64,000 nt of DNA from Dermacoccus abyssi (GCF_003515945.1 NZ_QWLM01000006.1:1-64000); one strand, 5' to 3'; numbered from the stretch's first letter, positions 9,901-18,637 are shown. Notes: generated from the sequence alone by a model not told the origin. Translations and numbers: made by a program.

Positions 9901-10212
9901 GGCGGCGAGGCCTTCATGGCCTCCCTCGCCCTCGCGCTCGGGCTCGGTGACGCCGTGCGTGCCGACTCCGGCGGCATGGAACTGCACACCCTCTTCGTCG
10001 ACGAAGGCTTCGGCTCGCTCGACCAGGACACGCTCGAGCAGGTGATGGAGGTACTGGACGGGCTGCGCGAAGGTGGGCGTCTCGTCGGCGTCGTCAGCCA
10101 CGTCACCGAACTGCGCGCCCGAATCCCCTCTCAGATCGAAGTTCGCAAGACCTCCGAGGGTTCCACGGTTCACCCGATCGTGTCCGGATTCGCCGTGTCA
10201 GGCGCGGTCTGA
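6937..10212 (+). CDS. sbcC: Exonuclease SbcCD subunit C (SMC-like ATPase)
   Basis: The 1091-residue protein is the ATPase partner of SbcD. It has Walker A GPTGSGKS (34-41), long Ala/Glu/Arg-rich coiled-coil arms, the zinc-hook CPVC near residue 516 (in GKACPVCGSCEHPNP), the signature TLSGGEAFMASLALAL near residue 986 and Walker B LHTLFVDEGFGSLD. The length is typical. The second coiled-coil arm contains a low-conservation acidic stretch around residues 690-740. It forms an operon with sbcD. Confidence 0.95.
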   Translation: MRLHTLRLEAFGPFPDRVDVDFGELDQGILLVNGPTGSGKSSLLDAVAFALFGDVPGSRRSLRNALRSHHAAPETAPWVELEFSVGPERWRVRRAPAWDAPKRRGSGTTTRPASVRLEQWREGQWHLVSSRIDEAADMVTDTLGMGLEQFAQVVLLPQGEFAQFLRAKPEDRRALLERLFDVARFDAVERWFAETKNERLRASEASLEHIRGHMTVVTDTLTRLDDDELPPAVWSDESVADLPEVLRTLLAALRGRRDDAGTRAAEAAAAAKQAERAVERAGALLALREAHERARTDLDAWPAETVTQMKNDADAADHVAGVLRLAQRSGRADKQLEQARARRIETAGALAEITGLEAPGERHDADAVLPAEALKARSQALQALQLHLPRALRALDDVAAARRHASAAEQKAVATRETMGTAKEEGERADEAVVVAEETLSSLPDVRGSLNAVHAARRILQEVPAHSRAVTTATEARDAAVATFTEREHDAVALRLARLAGISAEIATDLTPGKACPVCGSCEHPNPATASPQAPGPQAIEAAERAARDADEKRRRAEATLAGAEQAWASHLAHLQARLDDVVAAVPDGETSPAGSDDTAEALVAADLVDDDSALRQTERDLNERAQRREEAAVTLEKARSAQTRAHRGIATAEKDAAAAVARRDGAKEALAAALQHLAEAESSTLQFVSDYTDSNNSPVLRGTTLPEGATDGTSVVATATGDDDAAQNLADEEHEEAVRTRVQQLARSVDDARRQLTAIDRARDAFARADATFRTAATQSESAQVELSDELVAKGYDDVEAAFAVALDEDELTSLRATWQHAIEVRAAAGATLADDSVASAAHSPAPDPARLRRRADIYARRANESSTEASRWAQAYEILDSMRDRIADAVREHLPVAQAAREMSDLASTFSGIGENTHRMRLTSYVLAAHLETVTVMANERLHYMTDGRYQLKYTDERAKGTARSGLGLVVVDAWTGRSRDTATLSGGEAFMASLALALGLGDAVRADSGGMELHTLFVDEGFGSLDQDTLEQVMEVLDGLREGGRLVGVVSHVTELRARIPSQIEVRKTSEGSTVHPIVSGFAVSGAV

Positions 10213-10238
10213 GCGCCGCCCTGTGAAACGCTGGGCGC

Positions 10239-11456
10239 ATGCGTGCGATCCGTCAGTCCAAGAAGCTTCAGAACGTGCGTTACGACGTGCGCGGCCCGAT
10301 CCTCGAAGAGGCCCAGCGCCTCGAGGCCGAGGGCCACAAGATCCTCAAGCTGAACATCGGCAACACCGCCCCGTTCGGCTTCGAGGCACCTGAGGCAATC
10401 CTGGCCGACATGAAGCACCACCTGCACCACGCGCAGGGCTACAGCGACAGCCGCGGCATCTACTCGGCGCGCACCGCCGTCGCGCAGTACTACCAGAGCC
10501 GCGGCCTGCGCGAGACGCTCGTCGATGACGTCTTCATCGGCAACGGCGTCTCGGAGCTCATCAGCATGGTGCTGCAGGCCTTCGTCGACGACGGTAACGA
10601 AATCCTCGTTCCTGCCCCCGACTACCCCCTGTGGACGGGTGCCGTGACGCTCACCGGCGGCAAGGCCGTGCACTACCTGTGCGACGAGGAGAACGGGTGG
10701 AACCCGGACCTTGCGGACATCGAGAGCAAGATCACCGAGAACACGCACGCCATCGTCATCATCAACCCGAACAACCCCACGGGCGCCGTGTACTCCGAGG
10801 ACGTCGTCAAGGGCCTCGTCGACATCGCACGCCGCCACAACCTCGTCGTCATGGCCGACGAGATCTACGAGAAGATCCTCTTCGAGGACGCGGTGCACCA
10901 CCACGCCGCCACCTACGCAGGTGACGACGTGCTGTGCCTGACCTTCAGCGGCCTGTCCAAGGCCTACCGGGTGTGCGGCTACCGTGCCGGCTGGGTCATG
11001 ATCTCCGGCCCAAAGCACCTCGCGGCCGATTTCCTCGAGGGGCTCACCCTCCTCGCCAACATGCGCATGTGCGCCAACGTCCCTGCCCAGCACGCCATCC
11101 AGACTGCCCTCGGCGGCTACCAGTCGATCCAGGAGCTCATCGGTCCGGAAGGTCGCTTCTACGAGCAGTCGATGCTGGCGTGGCGCATGCTCAACGACAT
11201 CCCGGGTGTCAGCTGCGTCAAACCGATGGGCTCGCTCTACACGTTCCCGAAGCTCGACCCAGAGGTCTACCCCATCGAGAACGACCAGGACTTCGTCATC
11301 GACCTGTTGCGCGCGAAGAAGATCCTCGTGACGCACGGAACCGGGTTCAACTGGGTCAAGCCCGACCACTTCCGGCTCGTCACGCTGCCCGACGTCGACA
11401 TGCTCGAAGAGGCCATCGGACGTATCGGGGACTTCCTCGAGGACTACCGCTCCTGA
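10239..11456 (+). CDS. alaA: Pyridoxal-phosphate aminotransferase, alanine aminotransferase type (AlaA)
   Basis: This is a 405-residue fold-type I aminotransferase. It has the opening RQSKKLQNVRYDVRGPI, GNTAPFGFEAP, IINPNNPTGAVYS, the Asp/Tyr pair of MADEIYEKILF and the PLP-lysine segment SGLSKAYRVCGYRAGW (Lys about 240). The N-terminal residues and KPMGSLYTFPKLD segment match the glutamate-pyruvate aminotransferases (AlaA/YfbQ) that make alanine from pyruvate. It follows sbcC by 26 bases, so it may be in the same transcript, and it ends at a strong bidirectional terminator. Confidence 0.88.
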   Translation: MRAIRQSKKLQNVRYDVRGPILEEAQRLEAEGHKILKLNIGNTAPFGFEAPEAILADMKHHLHHAQGYSDSRGIYSARTAVAQYYQSRGLRETLVDDVFIGNGVSELISMVLQAFVDDGNEILVPAPDYPLWTGAVTLTGGKAVHYLCDEENGWNPDLADIESKITENTHAIVIINPNNPTGAVYSEDVVKGLVDIARRHNLVVMADEIYEKILFEDAVHHHAATYAGDDVLCLTFSGLSKAYRVCGYRAGWVMISGPKHLAADFLEGLTLLANMRMCANVPAQHAIQTALGGYQSIQELIGPEGRFYEQSMLAWRMLNDIPGVSCVKPMGSLYTFPKLDPEVYPIENDQDFVIDLLRAKKILVTHGTGFNWVKPDHFRLVTLPDVDMLEEAIGRIGDFLEDYRS

Positions 11457-11493
11457 TGCCCCGGTGCGGGTCGAACCTCCGCCCCTGAGCATG

Positions 11494-11534
11494 GAACGAA
11501 GCCCCATCGCCTTCTCGGCAATGGGGCTTCGTTC
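11494..11534. terminator. Bidirectional Rho-independent-type hairpin between alaA and gcvP
   Basis: GAACGAAGCCCCATCGCC pairs with GGCAATGGGGCTTCGTTC, an 18-bp stem with one mismatch and loop TTCT(C). It lies between two convergent genes and has a short pyrimidine run after it, so it probably ends both transcripts. Confidence 0.8.
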
Positions 11535-11556
11535 GTTCTCCGTCACACGGTGAGGA

Positions 11557-14424
11557 TCAGTCCTCGAACGCCTCGGGCGGCGGGCACGAGCACACGAGGT
11601 TACGGTCGCCGTACGCACCGTCGATGCGACGAACCGGCGCCCAGTACTTCGCACGCGGGTCGGTGCTGCCCGGGTAGACGGCCTCGCGACGCTCGTAGGG
11701 GTGGTCCCATTCGCTCGTCAGCGACAGCGCGGTGTGCGGTGCGTGACGCAGGGCCGAGTCCTCGGCCGCGACCTTGCCGTCGATGACGTCCTGGATCTCG
11801 GCGCGGATGGCGAGCATCGCCTCGACGAAGCGGTCGAGTTCCTCGAGCGACTCCGACTCCGTCGGCTCGACCATGAGTGTGCCCGCGACGGGGAAGCTCA
11901 TCGTCGGGGCGTGGAAGCCGTAGTCGATGAGGCGCTTCGCGACGTCGTCGACCGTGACGCCGGATTCCTTCGTCAGGGCGCGCAGGTCGAGAATGCACTC
12001 GTGCGCGACGAGACCGTCGGTGCCCGCGTAGAGCACCGGGTAGGCCTCACGCAGACGAGCGGCAACGTAGTTGGCGTTGACGACGGCGAACTGCGTCGCG
12101 CGCGTCAGACCCGCGCCACCCATGAGGCGCACGTACGCCCACGAGATCGGCAGGATGCTCGCCGAACCGAACGGCGCCGCCGAGATCGGACCGACGCCCG
12201 TCGCCGGGCCAGCCTCCGCGAACAGCGGGTGGTTCGGCAGGTGCGGAGCGAGGTGCTCACGCACTGCGACCGGGCCGACGCCGGGGCCACCGCCGCCGTG
12301 CGGGATGCAGAACGTCTTGTGCAGGTTGAGGTGCGACACGTCGCCGCCGAACTTGCCCGGCTGGGCGAGGCCGACCATCGCGTTGAGGTTGGCGCCGTCG
12401 ACGTAGACCTGGCCGCCCGCCTCGTGCACGAGCGAGCAGATCTCGGTGATCGTGTCCTCGAAGACACCGTGCGTCGAGGGGTAGGTCACCATGATCGCGG
12501 CGAGGTTCTCGCCGTGCTCCTTGAGCTTGCCCTTGAAGTCCTCGAGGTCCACCTCACCGGAAGCCGCCGTCTTGACGACGACCACCTTCAGGCCGGCCAT
12601 GACGGCGGACGCCGCGTTGGTGCCGTGCGCCGAGGCGGGGATGAGGCAGATGTTGCGGTGCCCCTCGCCGTTGGCCTGGTGGTAGGCGTGAATGGCGAGA
12701 AGGCCGGCGAGCTCACCCTGCGAGCCGGCGTTCGGCTGCAGCGATATGTCGTCGTAGCCGGTGATGTCGCACAGCCACTGCTCGAGGTCGGTGATGAGCT
12801 CGCGGATGCCCTCGTTCTGGTTCGCCGGAGCGAACGGGTGAAGGTTCGCGAACTCGGGCCACGTGATGGATTCCATCTCCGTCGTGGCGTTGAGCTTCAT
12901 CGTGCACGAGCCGAGCGGGATCATGCCGCGGTCGAGCGCGTAGTCGCGGTCGGCCAGACGGCGCAGGTAACGCAGCATGGCCGTCTCGCTGTGGTGGCTG
13001 TTGAAGACGGGGTGGGTGAGGTACTCGTCCTCACGCACGAGCGCCTTGGGCAGCGCCGACGCCTCGTCTGCCTCGCGGGTGCGGAAGCCCCACGCGGCGC
13101 CGAGGGCGTCGATCTCGCCCTGCGTCGTCGTCTCGTCGAGGCTGATCAGGACGGTCTCCTCGTCAGCCTTCCAGACGTTGACGTCGTGCTCGAGCGCAGA
13201 GTCGACGAGCGCCTGCGCGCGTCCCTCGCTGCGAACGGCGAGCGTGTCGAAGAAGGTGTCGTGGACGACCTCCAGGCCGGCCTTCGGCAGCGCAGCGGCG
13301 ACGAGACGCGCCTTGGCGTGAACGTCCTCGGCGATCTTCGCGAGCCCCTGCGGGCCGTGGTAGACCGCGTACATCGACGCCATGACGGCGAGCAGCACCT
13401 GCGCGGTGCAGATGTTCGACGTCGCCTTCTCACGGCGGATGTGCTGCTCACGCGTCTGCAACGCGAGGCGGTAGGCCTGGTGGCCGTCGGCGTCGAGCGA
13501 GACACCGACGAGGCGCCCCGGCATGTTGCGCTCGAGCCCGGCGCGCACCGACATGTAACCGGCGTGCGGCCCGCCGAAGCCCATCGGAACACCGAAACGC
13601 TGCGAGGTACCGACTGCGACGTCCGCACCCCACGAGCCGGGCGACGCGATGAGCGTCAGGGCGAGCAGGTCAGCGGCAGCCGTGACGAGCGCACCGTGCT
13701 CGTGGGCGGCCTCGGTGAGCGCCTTCCAGTCGACGATCTGACCGTCGGCGCTCGGGTACTGCACGATGACACCGAAGACGGACTTGCCACCCGCAGCTTC
13801 GACGAGCGCGTCCGCGTCCTTGACGTCGCGCAGGTCGGCGACGACGACCTCGATGCCGAGCGGCGTGGCACGCGTCTGCGTCACGGCGATGCTCTGCGGC
13901 ATGACCTGCTCGTCGACGACGAGCACGGCGTCCTTGGCCGACTTGCTCGCACGGCGCATGAGCGTCATGGCCTCGGCGACGGCGGTGGCCTCGTCGAGCA
14001 GCGACGAACCGGCCGTCGTGAGACCCGTGAGGTCGGTGACGACGGTCTGGAAGTTGAGCAGAGCCTCGAGGCGACCCTGGGAGATCTCCGGCTGGTAGGG
14101 CGTGTAGGCCGTGTACCAGGCCGGGTTCTCGAGAATGTTGCGGCGGATGACGCCCGGCGTGTGCGTGCCGTAGTAGCCGAGGCCGATCATCGACGTCAGG
14201 ACGCGGTTACGCGAAGCCTTCTCACGCAACTCGGCGAGCACCTCGGCCTCTGAACCGGCGGCCTCGAGGGTGAGCGGCTCCTTCTGGGCGATGGCCTGAG
14301 GAACGGCGCGAGCCACGAGGTCGGCGACGTCGCTCGCGCCGATCGTGGAGAGCATGTGCTCGAGGTCGGAGTCGCCCGGGCCGATGTGGCGGGCGACGAA
14401 GGGGGCGAACGAATCGCTTGTCAT
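11557..14424 (-). CDS. gcvP: Glycine dehydrogenase (decarboxylating), P protein
   Basis: GcvP decarboxylates glycine and transfers the aminomethyl group to lipoylated GcvH. The 955-residue length is standard for the fused form. Visible hallmarks are FVARHIGPG at the N-terminus, [11 protein letters not shown], and the PLP-lysine segment [17 protein letters not shown] in the second half. The ATG at 14424 was chosen over the upstream extension because it is preceded by GGGAG at six bases and starts the conserved FVARHIGP block. A glycine riboswitch lies in its leader. gcvH is 3 kb upstream on the same strand; gcvT is not in the window. Confidence 0.97.
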   Translation of the reverse strand: MTSDSFAPFVARHIGPGDSDLEHMLSTIGASDVADLVARAVPQAIAQKEPLTLEAAGSEAEVLAELREKASRNRVLTSMIGLGYYGTHTPGVIRRNILENPAWYTAYTPYQPEISQGRLEALLNFQTVVTDLTGLTTAGSSLLDEATAVAEAMTLMRRASKSAKDAVLVVDEQVMPQSIAVTQTRATPLGIEVVVADLRDVKDADALVEAAGGKSVFGVIVQYPSADGQIVDWKALTEAAHEHGALVTAAADLLALTLIASPGSWGADVAVGTSQRFGVPMGFGGPHAGYMSVRAGLERNMPGRLVGVSLDADGHQAYRLALQTREQHIRREKATSNICTAQVLLAVMASMYAVYHGPQGLAKIAEDVHAKARLVAAALPKAGLEVVHDTFFDTLAVRSEGRAQALVDSALEHDVNVWKADEETVLISLDETTTQGEIDALGAAWGFRTREADEASALPKALVREDEYLTHPVFNSHHSETAMLRYLRRLADRDYALDRGMIPLGSCTMKLNATTEMESITWPEFANLHPFAPANQNEGIRELITDLEQWLCDITGYDDISLQPNAGSQGELAGLLAIHAYHQANGEGHRNICLIPASAHGTNAASAVMAGLKVVVVKTAASGEVDLEDFKGKLKEHGENLAAIMVTYPSTHGVFEDTITEICSLVHEAGGQVYVDGANLNAMVGLAQPGKFGGDVSHLNLHKTFCIPHGGGGPGVGPVAVREHLAPHLPNHPLFAEAGPATGVGPISAAPFGSASILPISWAYVRLMGGAGLTRATQFAVVNANYVAARLREAYPVLYAGTDGLVAHECILDLRALTKESGVTVDDVAKRLIDYGFHAPTMSFPVAGTLMVEPTESESLEELDRFVEAMLAIRAEIQDVIDGKVAAEDSALRHAPHTALSLTSEWDHPYERREAVYPGSTDPRAKYWAPVRRIDGAYGDRNLVCSCPPPEAFED

Positions 14425-14501
14425 GGGTGACTCCCTGACGCGTGTCGATGGGCGACGGCCGACGGTCTGGTCGGCTGCTCCCCCTCTGTCACGCACGACG
14501 G

Positions 14502-14606
14502 CGCTTCAGAGTTGCTTCACCCGATGGTCCACTTCGCCTGAGAGGTTGCGGGGAGGCTTGCCCCTTCGGCGCCCCGGCTCGCGGCCGGAGTCTCTCCCAC
14601 CGGATT
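14502..14606 (-). ncRNA. Glycine riboswitch (single aptamer) in the gcvP leader
   Basis: On the minus strand the leader contains, in order, GGTGGGAGAGAC, GCCGAAGGGGCAAGCC, AACCTCTCAGGC, GTGGACCATCGGG and CAACTCTGAAGCG. These are the conserved blocks of the glycine aptamer core (GGAGAGAC, GCCGAAGGGGCAA, CTCTCAGGC, GGAC...CTCTG). Only one aptamer is seen, with no second core before the gcvP start at 14424. Glycine binding would be expected to switch gcvP expression on. Position directly ahead of glycine decarboxylase supports the call strongly. Confidence 0.92.
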
Positions 14607-14623
14607 CGACAGCGAGCACAACA

Positions 14624-14655
14624 GTACCCGACACCGCCGTTGCGGTGTCGGGTAC
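14624..14655 (-). terminator. Terminator hairpin after the MerR-type gene
   Basis: A perfect 14-bp stem (GTACCCGACACCGC / GCGGTGTCGGGTAC) with a 4-base loop stands 21 bases after the MerR-type stop and just upstream of the glycine riboswitch. It separates the regulator transcript from the riboswitch-controlled gcvP transcript. It is followed by TGTTGTG, a weak U-tract. Confidence 0.75.
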
Positions 14656-14676
14656 GAGAAGGCTGGTGGAAGCGGT

Positions 14677-15258
14677 TCAGCCGGCGCGCTTCGCGGCGCG
14701 GCGCTTGCGCAGTTCGTCGCCCGGGTGCTCGGCGATCTCGGTGGCGTCGGGACGCTCACCAGGGAGTTCGGCAAGGGTGCCTTCGACCTCGGCCCAGACG
14801 CTTCCGAGTGCGATACCGAACACGCCCTGGCCGCCGCGCAGAAGGTCGATGACCTGGTCGTCGCTCGTGCACTCGTAGACCGACGCCCCGTCGGACATGA
14901 GCGTGATGCCCGCGAGCTCCTTGACGCCGTGGTCGCGCAGTGCTGCCACCGCGACGCGGATCTGCTGGAGCGAGACACCGGCGTCGAGCAGGCGCTTGAT
15001 GACCTTGAGGACGAGGACGTCGCGGAAGGAGTACAGGCGCTGGTGGCCGGAACCGCTGACGTTGCGCACCGACGGTTCGAGCAGGCCGGTGCGGGCCCAG
15101 TAGTCGAGCTGGCGGTATGTCACACCGGCAGCGCGGCAGGCAGCCGGGCCGCGGTAGCCGAGCATCGCGTCGTCGATCTCGACCTCGCGCGTGACATCGG
15201 CGTCGATCGGCGCGGGAGCCTCGGAGTGAGACTCGGGCGCTTTGCCGGTGGAAACCAC
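14677..15258 (-). CDS. MerR-family transcriptional regulator (Rv1830-like)
   Basis: This 193-residue protein has an N-terminal MerR winged helix: GYRGPAACRAAGVTYRQLDYWARTGLLEPSVR followed by RLYSFRDVLVLKVIKRLLDAGVSLQQIR. The C-terminal half lacks the long coiled coil and cysteines of metal sensors. The GTG at 15258 is preferred to the upstream ATG because AGGAGG stands five bases before it. Its place between the bifunctional nuclease and gcvP is the same as Rv1830 in mycobacteria. The signal it senses is unknown; a role in growth or division control is inferred from the family. Confidence 0.85.
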   Translation of the reverse strand: MVSTGKAPESHSEAPAPIDADVTREVEIDDAMLGYRGPAACRAAGVTYRQLDYWARTGLLEPSVRNVSGSGHQRLYSFRDVLVLKVIKRLLDAGVSLQQIRVAVAALRDHGVKELAGITLMSDGASVYECTSDDQVIDLLRGGQGVFGIALGSVWAEVEGTLAELPGERPDATEIAEHPGDELRKRRAAKRAG

Positions 15259-15318
15259 GGCGACCTCCTGGAAGAAACAAGGCGTGAGCACGTTGACCCG
15301 CGCCCTCTTGACTCCTCA

Positions 15319-15347
15319 AAGGTAGAGCCGATTCAGGGTCCGATCAA
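15319..15347 (-). promoter_or_regulatory. Probable promoter of the MerR-type gene
   Basis: On the minus strand TTGATC (15347-15342) and TACCTT (15324-15319) are separated by exactly 17 bases and lie in the most AT-rich part of this 212-base gap, about 55 bases before the GTG start. Overlapping the -10 region is TTGAGGAGTCAA, a short palindrome that could be an operator for the regulator itself; that part is inference. Further upstream (15405-15436) ACTAA and TTAGT form a wide inverted repeat. Confidence 0.4.
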
Positions 15348-15470
15348 TGACAGCGCGCACGACACGCCGGATAAATTTCCCGAAATTTCGCGGATCACGA
15401 CTCGATCACAAACACTAAAGGTTCACTTGACGCTTAGTTTTGTCGAATCATTGGGGGGTCAACCAACACT

Positions 15471-15944
15471 TCACTCTTCGGGTTCTTCGAAGTCCTCTGC
15501 GCTGACATGGTCAAGGAATTCGCGGAACTTCTCGACCTCTTCCTCCTGCTCGTCAGCGACCTGAACGCCCACTTCGTCCACGATGGCGTCCGCGATGAGG
15601 ATGTCCACAGAAGCGCGCATCGCGAGAGCGACGGCGTCACTGGCACGAGAGTCGACGCGTCCGCCGTCGTCGAAGACGAGGCTTGCTTCGTAGACGTCGT
15701 CGCGTAGCGCCGTGATCTCGACACGTTCCAGCGAACGGCCCGCCGCGCCCGCAACGTCGAGGACGAGATCGTGTGTGAGGGGCCGCGGGGAATCAACACC
15801 TTCGGCGAACAACGCGATCATCGAGGCCTCGGGCGAGCCGATCCAGATGGGTACGTGCGTCACTCCACCTTCAATACGCAGAAGGAGGACGGGGCTGGTC
15901 GTCGGCAACTCGACTCGGATGCCGGAAACTTCGGCGCGCTTCAC
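15471..15944 (-). CDS. Bifunctional nuclease family protein (DUF151)
   Basis: This 157-residue protein has the DUF151 pattern: VLLLRIEGGVTHVPIWIGSPEASMIA, RPLTHDLVLDVAGAAGRSLERVEI and DSRASDAVALAMRASVDI, then an acidic C-terminal tail. Family members include plant enzymes with RNase and DNase activity and uncharacterised bacterial proteins. The mycobacterial equivalent at this locus is Rv1829. It starts with GTG. It sits between two MerR regulators in the same direction. Confidence 0.85.
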   Translation of the reverse strand: MKRAEVSGIRVELPTTSPVLLLRIEGGVTHVPIWIGSPEASMIALFAEGVDSPRPLTHDLVLDVAGAAGRSLERVEITALRDDVYEASLVFDDGGRVDSRASDAVALAMRASVDILIADAIVDEVGVQVADEQEEEVEKFREFLDHVSAEDFEEPEE

Positions 15945-16025
15945 ATGTCCACGCTACCGCGCAACCGCGACCGGGAGCGACCTGCGGAACACCTCGGGTG
16001 CCACCGACCGGCGACACCTGCAACG

Positions 16026-16706
16026 TCAGTGACGCAGGCCGGCCTTCACGAGGGCCACGTGCAACGCGAGGCAACGCTGAGCGATGACGGCGCGCTGCGA
16101 CTCGTCACGCAGTGGAACCTGCTCGACAAGACCGATCTCGCGGTCTGCCGCCAGGCGGAAAGGACGCAGATGACGGCCCTGAACACCGAACTCGGCAAGA
16201 GCGGCTGCAGCCGTCGCCACGGCGAGAGCCTCACCGTCGAAGTGCCCGTCCGCGCCGGGGCGCACGAGACCGAACGTTTCGAGCTCGGCGATGAGGGCGT
16301 CCGTGCCGCCGGCCCCACGAGCAAGCTCTTCGCGGGTGAGCGAGAGTGTCTCGGTCGCATCCGCGGCGAGCGTCTCGACATCAGGCACGTCGGGGTCGGC
16401 CGTCGGCGTCGGAACGCTGGGAACGGCGCTGACGAAGTCGGCGTCCTGCGGGGTGAGGCCACGGTCGTAGGCGTCGAGCGCCTCACGGATGACCTTGAGG
16501 GGCCAGAATCGATCGCGCTGGGCCCGCAGGACGAAGCGCAGACGCTCGACGTCCTCGTCGCTGTAGCGGCGATACCCGGAGTCGGAACGTTTCGGGGAGA
16601 CCAGACCTTGGGCGTCGAGGAAACGAACCTTCGAGACCGACAGGTCGGGGAACTCCTCGCGCAGGGTCTTGAGAACCGCGCTGATCGTCAGGCCGTGCTG
16701 TGCCAT
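16026..16706 (-). CDS. ftsR: MerR-family regulator of the FtsR/Rv1828 type
   Basis: This 226-residue regulator opens with LTISAVLKTLREEFPDLSVSKVRFLDAQGLVSPKRSDSGYRRYS, a MerR winged helix in which the usual first residues are replaced by the FtsR-type sequence. The rest is a helical C-terminal domain. Homologues in Corynebacterium control ftsZ, and the place next to the garA-type gene is conserved across Actinobacteria. The symbol is given from this synteny and the sequence, not from a database search. Confidence 0.75.
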   Translation of the reverse strand: MAQHGLTISAVLKTLREEFPDLSVSKVRFLDAQGLVSPKRSDSGYRRYSDEDVERLRFVLRAQRDRFWPLKVIREALDAYDRGLTPQDADFVSAVPSVPTPTADPDVPDVETLAADATETLSLTREELARGAGGTDALIAELETFGLVRPGADGHFDGEALAVATAAAALAEFGVQGRHLRPFRLAADREIGLVEQVPLRDESQRAVIAQRCLALHVALVKAGLRH

Positions 16707-16720
16707 GGAGCGGAAGTGCC

Positions 16721-17182
16721 TCAGCTCTGCTCGGGTGCGGAGTGTGCGGCGGCGTAGTACGTGAGTCGGTACTTGCCGATCATCACCTCGGCGCCGGTGA
16801 CGAGCGGCAGATTGTCGACGAGCTTGCGGTCGACGTAGGTGCCGTTGAGCGATCCGATGTCCTGCACGCTGTAGCCGTTGCCGGAGCGAACGAAGATGGC
16901 GTGACGGCGCGAGACCGTGATGTCGTCGAGAAAGATGTCGCTCTTCGGGTGACGCCCAGCGCTGACCTCGTCTGCGTCGAGCAGGAATCGCGCACCGGAG
17001 TTGGGTCCGCTCAGCGCGATGAGCAGCGCGGTGTTCGGGCGTAGCGCCTCGACCATCGCCTGGTCGGCCGGCGAGAGCACACGGGGTGCCTCGTGCGACA
17101 GCTCACGCGGCTCCCAACCAGCTTCGCCGGGCACGCCGATCGTCGTGGCATCACCGGAATAGCCGTTGTACTCGTCAGCCAT
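16721..17182 (-). CDS. garA: FHA-domain signalling protein GarA/OdhI type
   Basis: GarA/OdhI binds and inhibits 2-oxoglutarate dehydrogenase, controlled by Ser/Thr kinases. The 153-residue protein has the FHA signature SAGRHPKSDIFLDDITVSRRHAIF and GYSVQDIGSLNGTYVD. The second ATG (17182) is chosen because GGGG stands six bases before it, whereas the first has none suitably spaced. The N-terminal phospho-acceptor motif, ETTSVF in known homologues, is here DATTIGV (Thr13, Thr14), so the tandem Thr survives but its surroundings differ. It lies upstream of ftsR, same strand. Confidence 0.85.
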   Translation of the reverse strand: MADEYNGYSGDATTIGVPGEAGWEPRELSHEAPRVLSPADQAMVEALRPNTALLIALSGPNSGARFLLDADEVSAGRHPKSDIFLDDITVSRRHAIFVRSGNGYSVQDIGSLNGTYVDRKLVDNLPLVTGAEVMIGKYRLTYYAAAHSAPEQS

Positions 17183-17326
17183 GGTGTACCCCATCCCCTG
17201 CGCCTTGCGGCGCCGTGTCGTGAGCGACTCGTCCGCACGGGGCGAGCCGTTCGATGTGGTGGTCAGACTACCGTCACCCGACGGAACCGAGGAACCGCCG
17301 GGTGACGAGAAGACTTACAGGACGTG

Positions 17327-17716
17327 TCAGTCGAGCGAGCCGGTGTAGGCGTCGGCGTCCATGAGGCCGTCGATCGCAGAGGCATCGCTGGGGCGGATCT
17401 CGAACATCCAGCCGGAGCCGTACGGGTCGGAGTTGACCGTGCCGGGCTCGGCGTCGAGCGTGTCGTTGACGGCGACGACCTCACCGTCGAGCGGCGAGTA
17501 CAGGTCGCTGACGGACTTCGTCGACTCGACCTCGCCGCAGGATTCGCCCGCCGTGACGGAGTCACCGACGGACGGGAGGCTGACGTACACGACGTCGCCG
17601 AGGGCGTCCTGGGCGTACGCCGTGATGCCGACGCGCACGACGCCCTCGCCCTTGTCTGCGACCCACTCGTGGTCTTCGGTGTAACGAAGGTCGGCCGGGT
17701 ACTGCAACTCGCTCAT
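17327..17716 (-). CDS. gcvH: Glycine cleavage system H protein
   Basis: GcvH shuttles the aminomethyl group on a lipoyl arm. The 129-residue protein has the lipoylation site GEVESTKSVSDLYSP with Lys67 and the usual opening RYTEDHEWV. The length is standard. It lies in the regulatory block with garA rather than next to gcvP, as in mycobacteria; the coupling of central 2-oxoglutarate control and one-carbon supply in this cluster is a conserved actinobacterial arrangement. Confidence 0.96.
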   Translation of the reverse strand: MSELQYPADLRYTEDHEWVADKGEGVVRVGITAYAQDALGDVVYVSLPSVGDSVTAGESCGEVESTKSVSDLYSPLDGEVVAVNDTLDAEPGTVNSDPYGSGWMFEIRPSDASAIDGLMDADAYTGSLD

Positions 17717-17752
17717 GGTTCTCCTCGAGTCGGTCGGTGAGCAGGCGTCTGG

Positions 17753-18637
17753 TCAGTCTCTTCGGTGCAGCGAGGTGATCTGCATCGAGGTTTCCTCGGA
17801 GACCTTAACGCGAGCGCCTGCTTGTGTCAGCGTATCGGTCACACCGCCCGGAATGGCCATCGCGGTGCTCATGGTGTGCGGATCGCCGATGGCGCTGATC
17901 GTGAACTTATCCGGCAGGCTTCGGCCTTCGACGCTCGGGCGGCCGTCCACGTCGGTGAACCAGGACGACGCGACGATGCGGTTGCCACCGACATCGATGG
18001 ACTCGGCGCCGGCGTCGCGTAGCTCCTGGACAGCGTCGAGGATGTTGGCCGCTGTGACGTCTCCGCCGGCGGAATCGACCTCGATGATGATGCCGGGGCC
18101 CTTGACCTGCACCGTTCCGTTGAGGATGGCGAGTTGGTCGAGACGCTTCTGCGCGTCGGCCACGGCTGCCCGGTCTCCGCCGCGAGCGAGCTGTTCCTTG
18201 CTCGTCGTGAGGTCGTCGAGTTCCTTCTCCAGGCGCGCGGACTGGTCGTTGACGTTGCCCAGGAGCGCCACGAGGTCGGCCTGCGAGAGGTTGTCGAGGC
18301 CGGACTTCTCGTTCTGCTGCACCTGCGTCATGACAGCGAAGCCGAGGCCCAGGGCGAGCACCGCCGCCGTCAGACCGCCCGCGAGGGAACGCGGACCTCC
18401 GAAGGCGTAGCGTCGCCAGGGTTGGGCGGGAGCCTCGTGCCCGTCATCGGGCGTCGCGTCGGACTGCTCAGCCGAGGTCGCGATCGACGGGGAGGTCTCG
18501 GCGCCTTCCTCAGGAACGTGCTTCTCCCCCGGCAACGCCGCGTCCTCGGCCGGCTCCGACGACGCCTCAGCGGGGTCGATTTCGGTCGGTGCGTCGAGGT
18601 CTGGCGCCTCGGGCGTCTTCTTCTGCTTCTTGCTCAT
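17753..18637 (-). CDS. DUF881 membrane-anchored protein (second copy)
   Basis: This 294-residue protein has an acidic, Ser/Glu/Asp-rich cytoplasmic N-terminus (about 1-75), one membrane helix (AGGLTAAVLALGLGFAVMTQV), a coiled-coil stretch rich in Glu/Lys, and the DUF881 domain with VQVKGPGIIIEVD, NILDAVQELRDAGAESIDVGGNRIV and ISAIGDPHTM. Its start overlaps the small basic protein stop (ATGA). The function of DUF881 proteins is not established; location at the membrane next to a small basic protein and a phospholipid synthase suggests envelope work. Confidence 0.85.
   Translation of the reverse strand: MSKKQKKTPEAPDLDAPTEIDPAEASSEPAEDAALPGEKHVPEEGAETSPSIATSAEQSDATPDDGHEAPAQPWRRYAFGGPRSLAGGLTAAVLALGLGFAVMTQVQQNEKSGLDNLSQADLVALLGNVNDQSARLEKELDDLTTSKEQLARGGDRAAVADAQKRLDQLAILNGTVQVKGPGIIIEVDSAGGDVTAANILDAVQELRDAGAESIDVGGNRIVASSWFTDVDGRPSVEGRSLPDKFTISAIGDPHTMSTAMAIPGGVTDTLTQAGARVKVSEETSMQITSLHRRD

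Noticed and set aside
8527-10173. Minus-strand open frame opposite sbcC
   Set aside because: Shadow frame; Gly/Val/Arg-rich without motifs, whereas sbcC shows Walker, zinc-hook and signature motifs.
11701-14253. Long plus-strand open frame (850 codons) opposite gcvP
   Set aside because: Its product is Arg/Val/Asp-rich with no recognisable domain; it is the usual mirror frame of a high-GC gene, and gcvP on the other strand has every family motif.
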